In this document: piece after piece, positions 1 through 11,300 of the stretch | Layout: the number at the start of each line of letters is the position of its first letter | Numbering within the stretch: position 1 is the stretch's first letter | Source of the DNA: Luidia sarsii | Taxonomy: Eukaryota; Echinodermata; Asteroidea; Paxillosida; Luidiidae | Direction of reading: 5' to 3' | Assembly: GCA_949987565.1 (NCBI GenBank) | Contig: OX465111.1 | Coordinates: forward strand, 11,468,904-11,532,903 | DNA length: 64,000 bases | Notes under the pieces: model-generated | What the model was told of the DNA's origin: nothing | Databases searched by the model: none | What the model saw: the letters and a program-made list of their open reading frames with translations, nothing else | Made by a program: the position numbers and the translations under genes

Positions 1-387
1 TTTGAAGCACCTCTGGGCTCAAGAGCGGAATGATGGCTGTACAGTGATAAGAAATGTGCACATTATACTTGACAGGTTGCCTATGGTGGCAAGTTAAAGC
101 CCCGCATGAACATGAGTGGCACAGGTAGGGCCTATAATTGATAATTACAGACCCTCCAAATAAGTAAGGTTCACATCCTCCTCAAAGTCAATAATCCAAC
201 TTACTCCACAAAAAAACGTTTATATTCAATCACAGAGGAACTCTATGATTCAATAAAGAGTGCACTATGAAATGTTCCATGGAGGTTTTCAGAAACTGCA
301 CAAATTTAAAAGCAAATGGAATTTAATTGACTTACTACTGACCTATTCCCGAAGCCACAACGCCAGCGATGCCTGTGTGGCCGACGT
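1..387. other. 3' flank of the kinase gene
   Basis: AT-rich DNA downstream of the exon 5 stop. It probably holds the 3' UTR; nothing else is recognised. Confidence 0.4.
322..327 (-). terminator. Possible polyadenylation signal ATTAAA for the kinase gene
   Basis: On the minus strand ATTAAA, the commonest variant of AATAAA, lies about 61 bases past the TAG stop of exon 5. No AATAAA is present on the minus strand in 1-387. The true site could lie outside the window. Confidence 0.3.
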
Positions 388-2302
388 CTACTTAAGAGAA
401 GCGACCGCCTGGCGTAGCTCTGCCATGGACGGTCGGGACTTGGGGTCGCTGCTGGAGGCCCAGAGCCCGTGCTTTACCAGTCCAGGCACGCCCCCGTACT
501 GGCCGATGGAATGGAGGACGAGCCCCACCTGGAACACGTCGCTCAAGCGGCTCTGGGGCTGTCCCTCCAGCAGCTCGGGGGCCACGTGGGTCTGGTGGAC
601 CCGACTCCAGTCCTTCTCCTGGCTGGTCAGGTGGCGGGTTTTGGGATGGCTCTTCGCCGAGCTCAGGCCCACGTCTATAATGCAGCCACGCCAGACACCT
701 CCTGCACAAGCCATCAGGATGTTGTCGAGCTTCAGGTCGTTGTGCAGGAGGCCCGCCTTGTCGTGCATAAACTGCAATCCTTCCACCAAACGAAGCGCCA
801 CCAAACACCAGTCTGACGGGGCCAGAGCCAGGCTGGTCGGTCCGTACAAGGCAGCGCCCAGGGTCAAGGACGTAGTGCCCGTGGCCGGATTGCCCACGAA
901 CTCCATGACGAGGGAGAACTCGGGCCCGTTGCGGACGATGCCGTGGAAGACCGGGAAGGACGGATGGCCGGAGAGCCAGGCCATGGCCAGGACCTCGTTG
1001 TTGACGGCCTTCCTGTTCCCGGCGCCCACACACTTGACCGCCACAGGACGCTGGTGACCCTGCAGAGCTTGCAGTGTGACCACCCCGAAACAGCCCTGGC
1101 CCAAGACGACAGGACCAGATGCAGGGTGGCTTAGTGACTGGGGAGGGATGAGTGGTACTCCCGGCAGGAACTCCCGCATTGGCCTGCATTTGGCTGGCGG
1201 CAATGCCACAATAATTTGGGGAGTTGGTGGTGGAGGTGTGGCTGATGTAGGTGTGGCTGGTGGTGTAGGTGTGGGTGGTGTAGGTGTGGGTGGTGTAGGT
1301 GTGGGTGGTGTAGGTGTGGGTGGTGTAGGTGTGGGTGGTGTAGGTGTGGGTGGTGTAGGTGTGGCCGGTGGTGGTGTGACTGCGGGTGGTGGTGTGGCTG
1401 GTGGTGGTGTGACTGCGGGTGGTGGTGTGGCTGGTTGAGGTGTGGCTGGTAGTGGAGGTGTGGCTGGTGGCGGTGTAGGAGGTGGTGGAAGTGTGGCCGT
1501 TAGAGGTGTGAATGGTAGAGGTGTGGTCAAGGGTGGTGTGGTCGGTGGAGGTGTACCCACTGGTGATGTGGATGATGGAGGCGAGGCCAAGGGTGGGGTG
1601 GTCGGTGGTGTACCCAATGGTGGTGTGGATGATGGAGGCGAGGCCAAGGGTGGTGTGGTCGGTGGAGGTGTACCCACTGGTGGTGTGGATGATGGAGGCG
1701 AGGCCAAGGGTGGGGTGGTCGGTGGAGGTGTACCCAATGGTGGTGTGGACGATGGAGGCGAGGCCAAGGGTGGTGTGGTCGGTGGAGGTGTACCCAATGG
1801 TTGTGTGGACGATGGAGGCGAGGCCAAGGGTGGTGTGGTCGGTGGAGGTGTACCCAATGGTGGTGTGGATGATGGAGGCGAGGCCAAGGGTGGGGTGGTC
1901 GGTGGAGGTGTACCCAATGGTGGTGTGGACGATGGAGGCGAGGCCAAGGGTGGTGTGGTCGGTGCAGGTGTACCCAATGGTGGTGTGGATGATGGAGGCG
2001 AGGCCAAGGGTGGTGTGGTCGGTGGAGGTGTACCCAATGGTGGTGTGGACGATGGAGGCGAGGCCAAGGGTGGAGTGGTCGGTGGAGGTGTACCCAATGG
2101 TGGTGTGGATGATGAAGGCGAGGCCAAGGGTGGTGTGGTCGATGGAGCTGTACCCAGTTTGGGTGTTGACGGTTTTGGAGTGGACGATTTGGGAGGCGGG
2201 GCCGATGGGTAAGGCGTGTTTGTCGGTGTTGGGGCCGGTGGGGGAGATGCCGCCGTGGTGGGCGTTGTCAACGAAGATCCTAGTGCACTCCGTTGCACAG
2301 TC
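388..2302 (-). CDS. Exon 5: repeat linker plus complete protein kinase domain
   Basis: The acceptor TTCTTCCTTGAAG is followed by an exon beginning in phase 2 at 2302; the same frame has a TGA inside the acceptor, so the exon must start here. It encodes residues 274-911 and ends at TAG 390-388. Residues 276-669 are a Pro/Thr/Ser linker with two tandem repeat blocks. Residues 670-911 form a whole kinase domain: Gly-loop GQGCFG (675-680), VAVK Lys697, likely helix C Glu710, catalytic loop HNDLKLDN (H794, D796, K798, N801), DVG in place of DFG (D817), VAPE (848-850), conserved Asp862 and Gly867, and Arg897 in RPSM. All residues for phosphotransfer are present, so an active Ser/Thr or dual-specificity kinase is likely. 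The entire domain lies in one exon with no introns. I cannot assign a kinase family. Confidence 0.87.
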
Positions 2303-5300
2303 CTTCAAGGAAGAAATAACACACATGAGCTCTTACCAAATCATGAATATGATGTGGAGATGGGGTGGAGAGGCTGATGATTAAAAACAAACACGACTTA
2401 TCGACATACAACATTACGCCCATCACTTTCTGATTGTTGTTACCTTTTCTGCTTGGGGCGTGTCCTGGGGCATTTTCCTTGCTTACATGTCCAGTGCTGT
2501 GATAGAACAAAAACAGTTTCAGAGCAATCGTTATAGTATAGTCACTCAATTCGTACTACGTAGAGACATTGATTGAAATAAGTCACTAATATGAATGCTT
2601 GTGAATGGACTTACTGGACACTTTGCTCCCGGCAGTCCACAATCTGTGCACGTCCCGTAGGATCGCCTTCCGTATCGGTCACCAACCGAGCCGAACTGTA
2701 ATGAAGTGTTTCGACTGCTTTAAGAATTGTTTCAGTTATGACCCAAAAAGTTTTCCAAAATTGCCACGGACAACCGGCGTCACTTCAATAATTATGAATA
2801 ATAAAGTATAATCCTTGTAATGTCAGTTTGTCATGTGATGTGTCTGTGGTGACGCAGTGTATGATGTCTTTTTGAGACTGAGTGTGGCGTTTTCTTTGAT
2901 AAGAGATTGTAGCGCAACATTTCATACAGCGTGTTTACTCTGCCCGTCTACTTTATGAAAACAAATCTCAATAGGGAAAATAGTTATGGCTCGCATCAAA
3001 GTCCGATCATCACTCTAAACTCATGCAAATAATTAGCATAGTAGAAGGAACATTAAAGGATGTGAAAAAAATACTTACTACCAGGCCACAGTCAACGCAA
3101 CTCTCTTCCTCGTCGTGCTGTTGTAACAGCACTAAATAGTTTGTAGTTACAAACATGATTCCCTACCAACAAATATAGATAACGACACATTTATCTCTTT
3201 TGGAAGAAATTCGGCCAAAGGGAAGTGCATATGGCACTTCATGAGATTGTCCAAAAGCAGCCATTTTGAAGCTCTAAACGTTTAATCAAAGTCCAAATAA
3301 TGATCTCGTACTACAGCATTCCTAACATTAAAAAAAAATCGTTCTCACAGGACAAAAATACGGTAACCTACTCGAATTAAACAGTATGTACAGCATGTGT
3401 AAAATTTAGTCATTAAAATCTCCCATTTAGCATCTATTCAGGTCTACTTACTTGAGTTTTCGCAAAGGATGTCGGTGGCGCTTAATGCGTATTGTCAGTC
3501 AACAGCAAAGCGAACAAGTCGCAAATAGAAGTCGGAAATCTCGAAGTCAAATCGCTCGGAAAGCAACGAATGCGTACGTTCTCACGTAAACCTGTGAGGG
3601 GTGTGATTCGCGTTGTAGCAACGCGGCAAACACAGGGAAACGCGCGCGTCACTCGCGAATCCGTCGAATACGCGCGCCAGTTGACGTCACAAACGGTTGC
3701 AGTGCGCCCTCTGTCGTCGCATCATGGGATTTTTTCCATAGAGATAAGACATCGGTATATACACGATTCAATGGAAAACCGTTGGCGGGTGGCTGCAGGC
3801 AGATCTCGTAGACTATGTTATACCGGCCCTAGCCAATACTTTCGGACATGACATTACATTATAGATCTTTCTTTGGCTTACAAACACCGACGTCTATTTT
3901 CTATGGATGGTGTGAAGGTTAAATCTGCCCCTCTCTGAATGCGCCTGCCCGGACACATTTACCCGGTTGTGGCCATGTACATTAATTGTCCGGGTTGACA
4001 CATTTAAGCTACCTATTATGTATCTTTTTTTAACACTTTGCGTTGCAAAGCCTATCTTTGCAATTTTACCCCTATTTTCTTATCGTTTTATTGTTATCTT
4101 TTCCGAATAGCGTAGCGGGCCGTACTCGGCGTTTGGTCGGGGAAGAGAGGGCAGGGAGGCAGGGGAGGGGAGATGGGGAGGGGGTTCTTCACCGGTGGAA
4201 TTGAATCGGGCTCCGTTTCACAATGATCAAGCAACCACGGCGTCTTATGAATGCACTTTGTTTTAGTAAAGGGCATATTTTGAACGCTTCATTTTCATGC
4301 TCTTTTTCGAGGCTGGGGTAAAAAAGTCTCCACAGATTTAAAATAGACAAAAAGAAAATACAGTTACAGAATACATTTTTCTTATTTCAGAGGATGCGAC
4401 AGAGCAGAAACAAGGCCCAATTTAGATTGGTGGTCGGGGGTACAAGAGTAGCATGTTCACTGAGGTAGGACTTACCCACTAACCGTTGCCTTTCAGCCGT
4501 TGGCGCTCAAATTGAGCCTCCTTACCCCCAAGAAGGTCCACGGACAGAGTGAGTATTGCTTTTCTTTCCACTGGTCAGTGAGCCAGTCCAGTCTTTTAGC
4601 CTAGGATAGATTAGGGTCAGCGCAACTCCCTGGGGAGTTTTTTCCATGTCCATGTTAGTACTAAATATTTGCCCTCATTCCTAAGACCAAAAATAGTGCT
4701 AGAGACACATAGACAAACCTGAAAACGTTTAAGCCAAGCATACAATTCACAACTTTCAGGCCTTTTTTGTTGTTTTCTTTCTGAAATAACTTGCGTTGAA
4801 AAGGCCACAATTTCCCAACCATACAGATATCATTCAGAACTTGTTGGCAGCTTCCTTCAGCGTGTATTGATAAGGTCTCAACTTTGCTATATTCTGCCCC
4901 CATCTACTAAGGACAGATGACTAACTAGTGATAGGTTATGAATGTGTTTAGAATTATTAGGTTGTAAAAGGTTAAGGGGTTGGGCGCGTCGCGTTGGACG
5001 CGGACCCTACCGGCGGCTGGATAGTGCGTTCAGTGCCCGGCGTAAAAAGATGTGAGTAGTGCGACCCTGCGGTGGGGATAGGGGCGTGGCCTCATTATCA
5101 CTGTCGGACAAACGCCGGTACGTCCTATCATGCGGTCAATAGGGCGCGGGTGAGTGCGGTAGGGTGCTCCTGTCATGGGGGTGGACCGGACAACGGCAAG
5201 GCTCTGGACGCTTCGGGCGCAACCTTGTCAAGCAATGAACCCTACGATCACGCAAAGCCTGCGGGGCTGGTATCCTGGGACCTTCACGTGGTGGCCCTGT

Positions 5301-8300
5301 TTTGACTAACCTTACCAGGATGTTGTTGGCTGCTGGATCGCCCTTATTCTTGCACCAACTCAATAGAAGACTAAAAGTTGAGAATTTGGTCGGATTACTA
5401 AAAAATAGAACATTGTTTTGGCTAAAATCAAGTCAAACATTTGCGTGAAATGTTTTTGTGAATGTTTCATTGCTTTTTTGGAATAGTTTAAATAGAAATT
5501 GAAGTTTTCCAAGTGAGTGTCATTCTAGCAAACCGCAAACAAAATATAAAACTGCTAGTTTGATTTGGTTTAAATTGTCAATTGTTTTATTTATTTCTTG
5601 GAGTCTCTGTAACTGTGATTACTCACTGTGACACAATGGACAGCCTTTGTGTCTCTCCCCATGGATAGCAATTATTACTATCATAACCAATGATCTCAGA
5701 TCTTGCACTAGAATGTATTTTGATACATAGGCCTATATGTTATCGTCATTAGAATAATTTCAAAATTATTCTGTTTTTGATAAAGGTCCTGTTTGGATTG
5801 AAACGTCAAAACCTCTACATGCTTGAATTCGACATATCGTTGGTCAGTAATTTGGCTATGGTCAGTAAAATCTCTTCGCCGTCTTTTTATCGCACAACTC
5901 TATGGGAAAGCACTTAAAGCCCCTACACAACATTGGTAAGATCAAAAAACAGAAATGTTCACATGTTTACATGAAACTTATCCAGTTTGAAGATGGTTAT
6001 AATAGAAACCTCGCACTGAAATATTTCTGCCTAAAATGCTTTTTTTTTTTTAGAAAATAGTAAAGAAATAGTTTACGTCTCACCGAGATCTACACTATTT
6101 CCCGGAACAGTACGGCGTTGAATGCTGCATTTTCGCGAAACAAATGAAGCGGTTTTCACGATGTTCTCGAGACTCGGTTGGCGGATTGAGCTGAAATTTT
6201 CACAGGTGTGCTAATTCATGCATAATTATGTTGTATCAGACAACGTATGGATGCTATTATTTGACCTCGACCAAAATTGTGTATAGGGGTTTTAAGTTGG
6301 TGATTTGTTAATTTTTTTTCTCCAAAAATAAGATGGAGTTCAGAAATGAAACTCACACAGAATGTTTGTCTATATACCAGCAACAAAATATATTTTTGGT
6401 CGGAACGTTGAGTGGGTAGTTTGGGAGAAATTGGTGGGGTTTCCGTGACTGGATGGCAACGCGGTGACCGCATACAGCTAGCGGCGCGCTGTGTACGCAT
6501 GCGCGAAGCTGCATGCGCGAACCGCGCTTGCCATCCGAAACTATCCACTGAACGTTTCAACAAAATATATGTATTGTTGCTTGTATCTTGACAAAAAATA
6601 TTTAGTTTTTGGAGAAAAAAAAACAAATCACGAACGTAAGTGCTTTCCCATAGAGTTGTGCGATAAAAAGACGGCGAGTTCGTCATCTATACCCATGATG
6701 CTTTGCGAATGTCGAAAAGGTTTATTGCACTGCTATATAGATCGGGTCATGGGGTACATGTATTTTCCAAACTGGCATTAGAGGTGATATTTATTTCACA
6801 ATCCAGTTTGTGGCCGAGTTGTTGATACTCGACGTCTGAACGTGTGGGACCAGTGATCCACCGGTGCTTGGGTTTTCCCCCTGACGTTCCTCTGAAGCTA
6901 AATATCCAAATGATTTGTGTCTAATCTAATGTTCCAGCTGTGGAATTGACGACAGCGCGTTTTCCGTGGGGTTCTGTGGGAGTCTTCAAAACACACACTG
7001 TAACTTTAATTCTCATGTGCAATTTCACATCTAGTCACTTATTGTATCTTGTTGCTGATTATGTCTATAGTATAGGGTTTTTCCCCCTTTCCATTTTGTG
7101 TGTGTGCTACTGGCACCAATAAATCCGAATTCAATTAATGAGAATACACAATGACTCAAGAGTAATTCCTGTCAGCGTATGGAGCCTGGACCCTCTAAAA
7201 CTAAGGAGGTCTGTACCAGCATGCCCCTCCTCATCTCTTTCATTTTTTGGTCTTCGAGATCGGGAGGGTGTCTTCGGCCGGACCGCTTCAAGAAGATGAC
7301 GTCACAGAGTGGACAGGGCTAAGTTTGAGAGAAGCCCTTCGGAAAGCGGAAAACAGAGAAGGTTGGAGAAAGGTGGTTGGCAGAGTTCTAGTGGTGACCA
7401 AGTATCTGAAATTGAAAGAAACAAATTAACTGGTGCACGTGGCCTAACGGCAAGTCCCAGGGTCTGTAACCTCAAGGTTCCAGGTTCGATCCCTGGAGAT
7501 GTCAGAGTACTTTTTCTTCTTCAAATTACTAATTAAAAAACCCAACCTATAAGTATCTAAAATTTGAAAAAAATTCAGCTGGTGTACGTGGCCTAACAGC
7601 ATGTCCCAGGGACTGTAACCTCAAGGGTCCAGGTTCGATCCCCAGGTGATGTCAAAGTAATTTTTATTCTTCAAATTACAAAGTACAAACCCAAGCTATA
7701 AGTATCTAAAATTTAAAGAAAAAAATCAACTGGTGTACGTGGCCTAACGGCATGTCCCAGGGTCTGTAACCTAAAGGTTCCAAGTTCGATCCCTGGAGAT
7801 GTCACAGTACTTTTTCTTCTATAAATTACTAAGTAAAAACCCAAGCTATAAGTATCTAAAATTTGAAAATAAATCAACTGGTGTACGTGGCCTAACGGCA
7901 TGTCCCATGGTTTGTAACCTAAAGGTTCCAGGTTCGATCCCTGGAGATGTCACAGTACTTTTTCTTCTTTAAATTACTAAGTAAAAACCCAAGCTATAAG
8001 TATCTAAAATTTGAAGAAAAAAATCAACTGGTGTACGTGGCCTAACGGTATGTCCCAGGGTTTGTAACCTAAAGGTTCCAGGTTCGATCCCTGGAGATGT
8101 CACAGTACTTTTTCTTCTTTAAATTACTAAGTAAAAACCCAAGCTATAAGTATCTAAAATTTGAAGAAAAAAATCAACTGGTGTACGTGGCCTAACGGTA
8201 TGTCCCAGGGTCTGTAACCTAAAGGTTCGAGGTTCGATCCCCAGGAGGTGTAACTGGTTGTTGTTTTTAAATTTAATTAGGGTAACCGAAGGTTTAAATA

Positions 8301-11300
8301 TATAGGAAAAATAGGGGTGGGTGGGCGTGACTCATGATACTAATGGTTCAGCGTCTCGACTGGGAACCCAAAGCCCGAGGGTTCGAGCCCCGGTGGATGC
8401 AGGTCATTGTGTAATTCGCAGTAATTCGCAGTAATTCGCAGTAATTCGCAGTAATTCGCAGTAATTCGCAGTAATTCGCAGTAATTCGCAGTAATTCGCA
8501 GTAATTCGCAGTAATTCGCAGTAATTCGCAGTAATTCGCAGTAATTCGCAGTAATTCGCAGTAATTCGCAGTAATTCGCAGTAATTCGCAGTAATTCGCA
8601 GTAATTCGCAGTAATTCGCAGTAATTCGCAGTAATTCGCAGTAATTCGCAGTAATTCGCAGTAATTCGCAGTAATTCGCAGTAATTCGCAGTAATTCGCA
8701 GTAATTCGCAGTAATTCGCAGTAATTCGCAGTAATTCGCAGTAATTCGCAGTAATTCGCAGTAATTCGCAGTAATTCGCAGTAATTCGCAGTAATTCGCA
8801 GTAATTCGCAGTAATTCGCAGTAATTCGCAGTAATTCGCAGTAATTCGCAGTAATTCGCAGTAATTCGCAGTAATTCGCAGTAATTCGCAGTAATTCGCA
8901 GTAATTCGCAGTAATTCGCAGTAATTCGCAGTAATTCGCAGTAATTCGCAGTAATTCGCAGTAATTCGCAGTAATTCGCAGTAATTCGCAGTAATTCGCA
9001 GTAATTCGCAGTAATTCGCAGTAATTCGCAGTAATTCGCAGTAATTCGCAGTAATTCGCAGTAATTCGCAGTAATTCGCAGTAATTCGCAGTAATTCGCA
9101 GTAATTCGCAGTAATTCGCAGTAATTCGCAGTAATTCGCAGTAATTCGCAGTAATTCGCAGTAATTCGCAGTAATTCGCAGTAATTCGCAGTAATTCGCA
9201 GTAATTCGCAGTAAGATGTCTCTAATTTCATGGGTTTTTTCAAGAAAAATAGGGTTTTCTTTTTTAACTTTAAATGTTGTGTAAACACTAAAACCTATCC
9301 ACCCAAGGCCAAGAACTCTATTTTATTCTTCAGGGACATGTTTTGGTGCAATTAGCAGAACGCTCTAAATTTTGGGTAGTTTAAACAAAAATGGGGTTTT
9401 CTTTTTTAACTTTAAATGTTGTGTAGACACTAAAAGCTATCCACCAAAGGCCAAGAACTGTATTTAAATTCTTCAGGGACATGTTTTGGTGCAATTATAA
9501 ACAAACATGAGCAATGTGTTTTCCTGAGGTGTTAGGGCAACGAGAACATTGGGGGATTGTTGTATCTGTATGTCTGATAAACTACAAATGTTCATTGTTC
9601 GAAACAAATCTTAGTTCATTAACGGTCAGGAAAGTCAAAACGACGCAAGAAAATGAACGACACAGGAAACAAGTCAAATGTGCTGTACAGAGAAACATTC
9701 TTAATTCATGTTTATCTTCCAGTCCACTGACCATCTACAAAATGTCATTCAAATTAACAAAAAACAAGAATACAGCATACTTGAATCAGTCAAACACAAA
9801 CAATTATTACTGAACCAGTGCCTTTTCTGTCTTCATATTCTGTACTTACAATCAACCTTGACAGATTTCATTTCGACATCATCCTTAAATCATTGTTAAA
9901 GAACTCGAGCTGTTTTAAGTCGCACCTTCTCAAACAATACTTCTTTTCAGTAAAAGGAAACTGATTAACACACATCGCATTCACAATATTCATACGGCTC
10001 TTCATCGAAAAAAGAGTGTGCAGAAGCAGTGAAAACAGGACTTTTACAAATCAACATTAATATTTCAACACTGAACAATACTTTTCTGACAAGGATAGGC
10101 CTAATCCTTTCCAAACATTGTGTACAAAACATGATTTCAAATTAGGGAACGGTGGCTTCTTAATTCCAAAGAGGAACTCATTGTTTGAATTGTGATAAGA
10201 AATCACACGGAAAGACATTCAAACTCCAACTCAATCACACATTAAAACTAAATTTTCTTTTCACTTTCATCTAACATTTTCAACCAAAGCATTAACTGCA
10301 GTGAATAGACAAGGACAAATATAGCGGCAAGTTTTGTCTACAAACCCAACCGTCAGGTTTCGTGTATTTTCCCATGAATTTTCAAACGTACTGACCTAAG
10401 ATATGCCGATTTCATTCATGGACAGGCGGACATAGGTCAGTTCTTTGGTATGACATAGGAGGGCTGTCCACGGGGAGATAAAAGAGGATGTCCATGGTGT
10501 CCGTGGCGAAGCAATGTTCTCCGCGGTGCCTGGGACAAGCTATCGAGGGTGAGTGGTGAGACAGGGGAGGCGTCTGTGATGCAAGGCCAGCACCAGGGCC
10601 TCCCTGTCTGAAGAGACGCAGCGGCTGCCCCATGGTCATGGCCTGGGACACTGGCTGTCCACGTTGACACAGACGCTGTCCATGGTGTGACACAGAGGCT
10701 GTCCATGGTGTGACACAGAGGCTGTCCATGGTGTGGCACAGAGGCTGTCCATGGTGTGGCACAGAGGCTGTCCATGGTGAGAGATAGAGGCTGTCCATGG
10801 TGTGACACAGAGGCTGTCCATGGTGTGGCACAGAGGCTGTCCGCGGTGAGATACAGAGGCTGTCCATGATGAGAGACACAGGCTGCCCCGTGGTGAGAGA
10901 CACAGTGGCTGTCCACGGTGAGACAGAGCTTGTTCATGGTGAGAGATAGAGGCTGTCCATGGTGAGAGACACAGAGGCTGTCCATGGTGAGACACAAAGC
11001 TTGTCCATGGTGAGAGACAGAGCGTGTCATGGTGACACAGTTTGTCCACGGTGAGATACAGAGGTTTTCCATGGTTAGAGATACAGAGGCTGTCCATGGT
11101 GAGAGACTGAGGCCGTATCTGCTGAGAGACAGGCTGTCCATGGTGAGAGACGCAGAGGCTGTCCATGGTGATAGACGCAGAGGCTGTCCATGGTGAGAGA
11201 CGCAGAGGCTGTCAATGGTGAGAGACGCACAGGCTGTCCATGGTGAGAGACGCACAGGCTGTCCATGGTGAGAGACGCAGAGGCTGTCCATGGTGATAGA

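Noticed and set aside
392..2326. Second long minus-strand frame over the kinase exon (644 codons) and long + strand frames at 1442-2384
   Set aside because: They exist only because the 60-bp and 15-bp repeats lack stops in several frames; past the repeats they show no kinase or other domain sequence.
3492..3851. 119-codon + strand frame
   Set aside because: Non-ATG start, no recognisable domain, lies in a GC-richer patch of intron 4.
7430..8255. Functional tRNA gene cluster
   Set aside because: A and B boxes and the T-arm are present, but the D, anticodon and acceptor stems do not pair well; called as tRNA-derived repeats instead.
8411..9210. CRISPR-like array
   Set aside because: The repeats are directly adjacent with no unique spacers, and the DNA is eukaryotic.
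8404..9288. 294-codon minus-strand frame of a perfect 10-residue repeat
   Set aside because: It is the translation of the 10-bp satellite; no start context, no flanking coding sequence.
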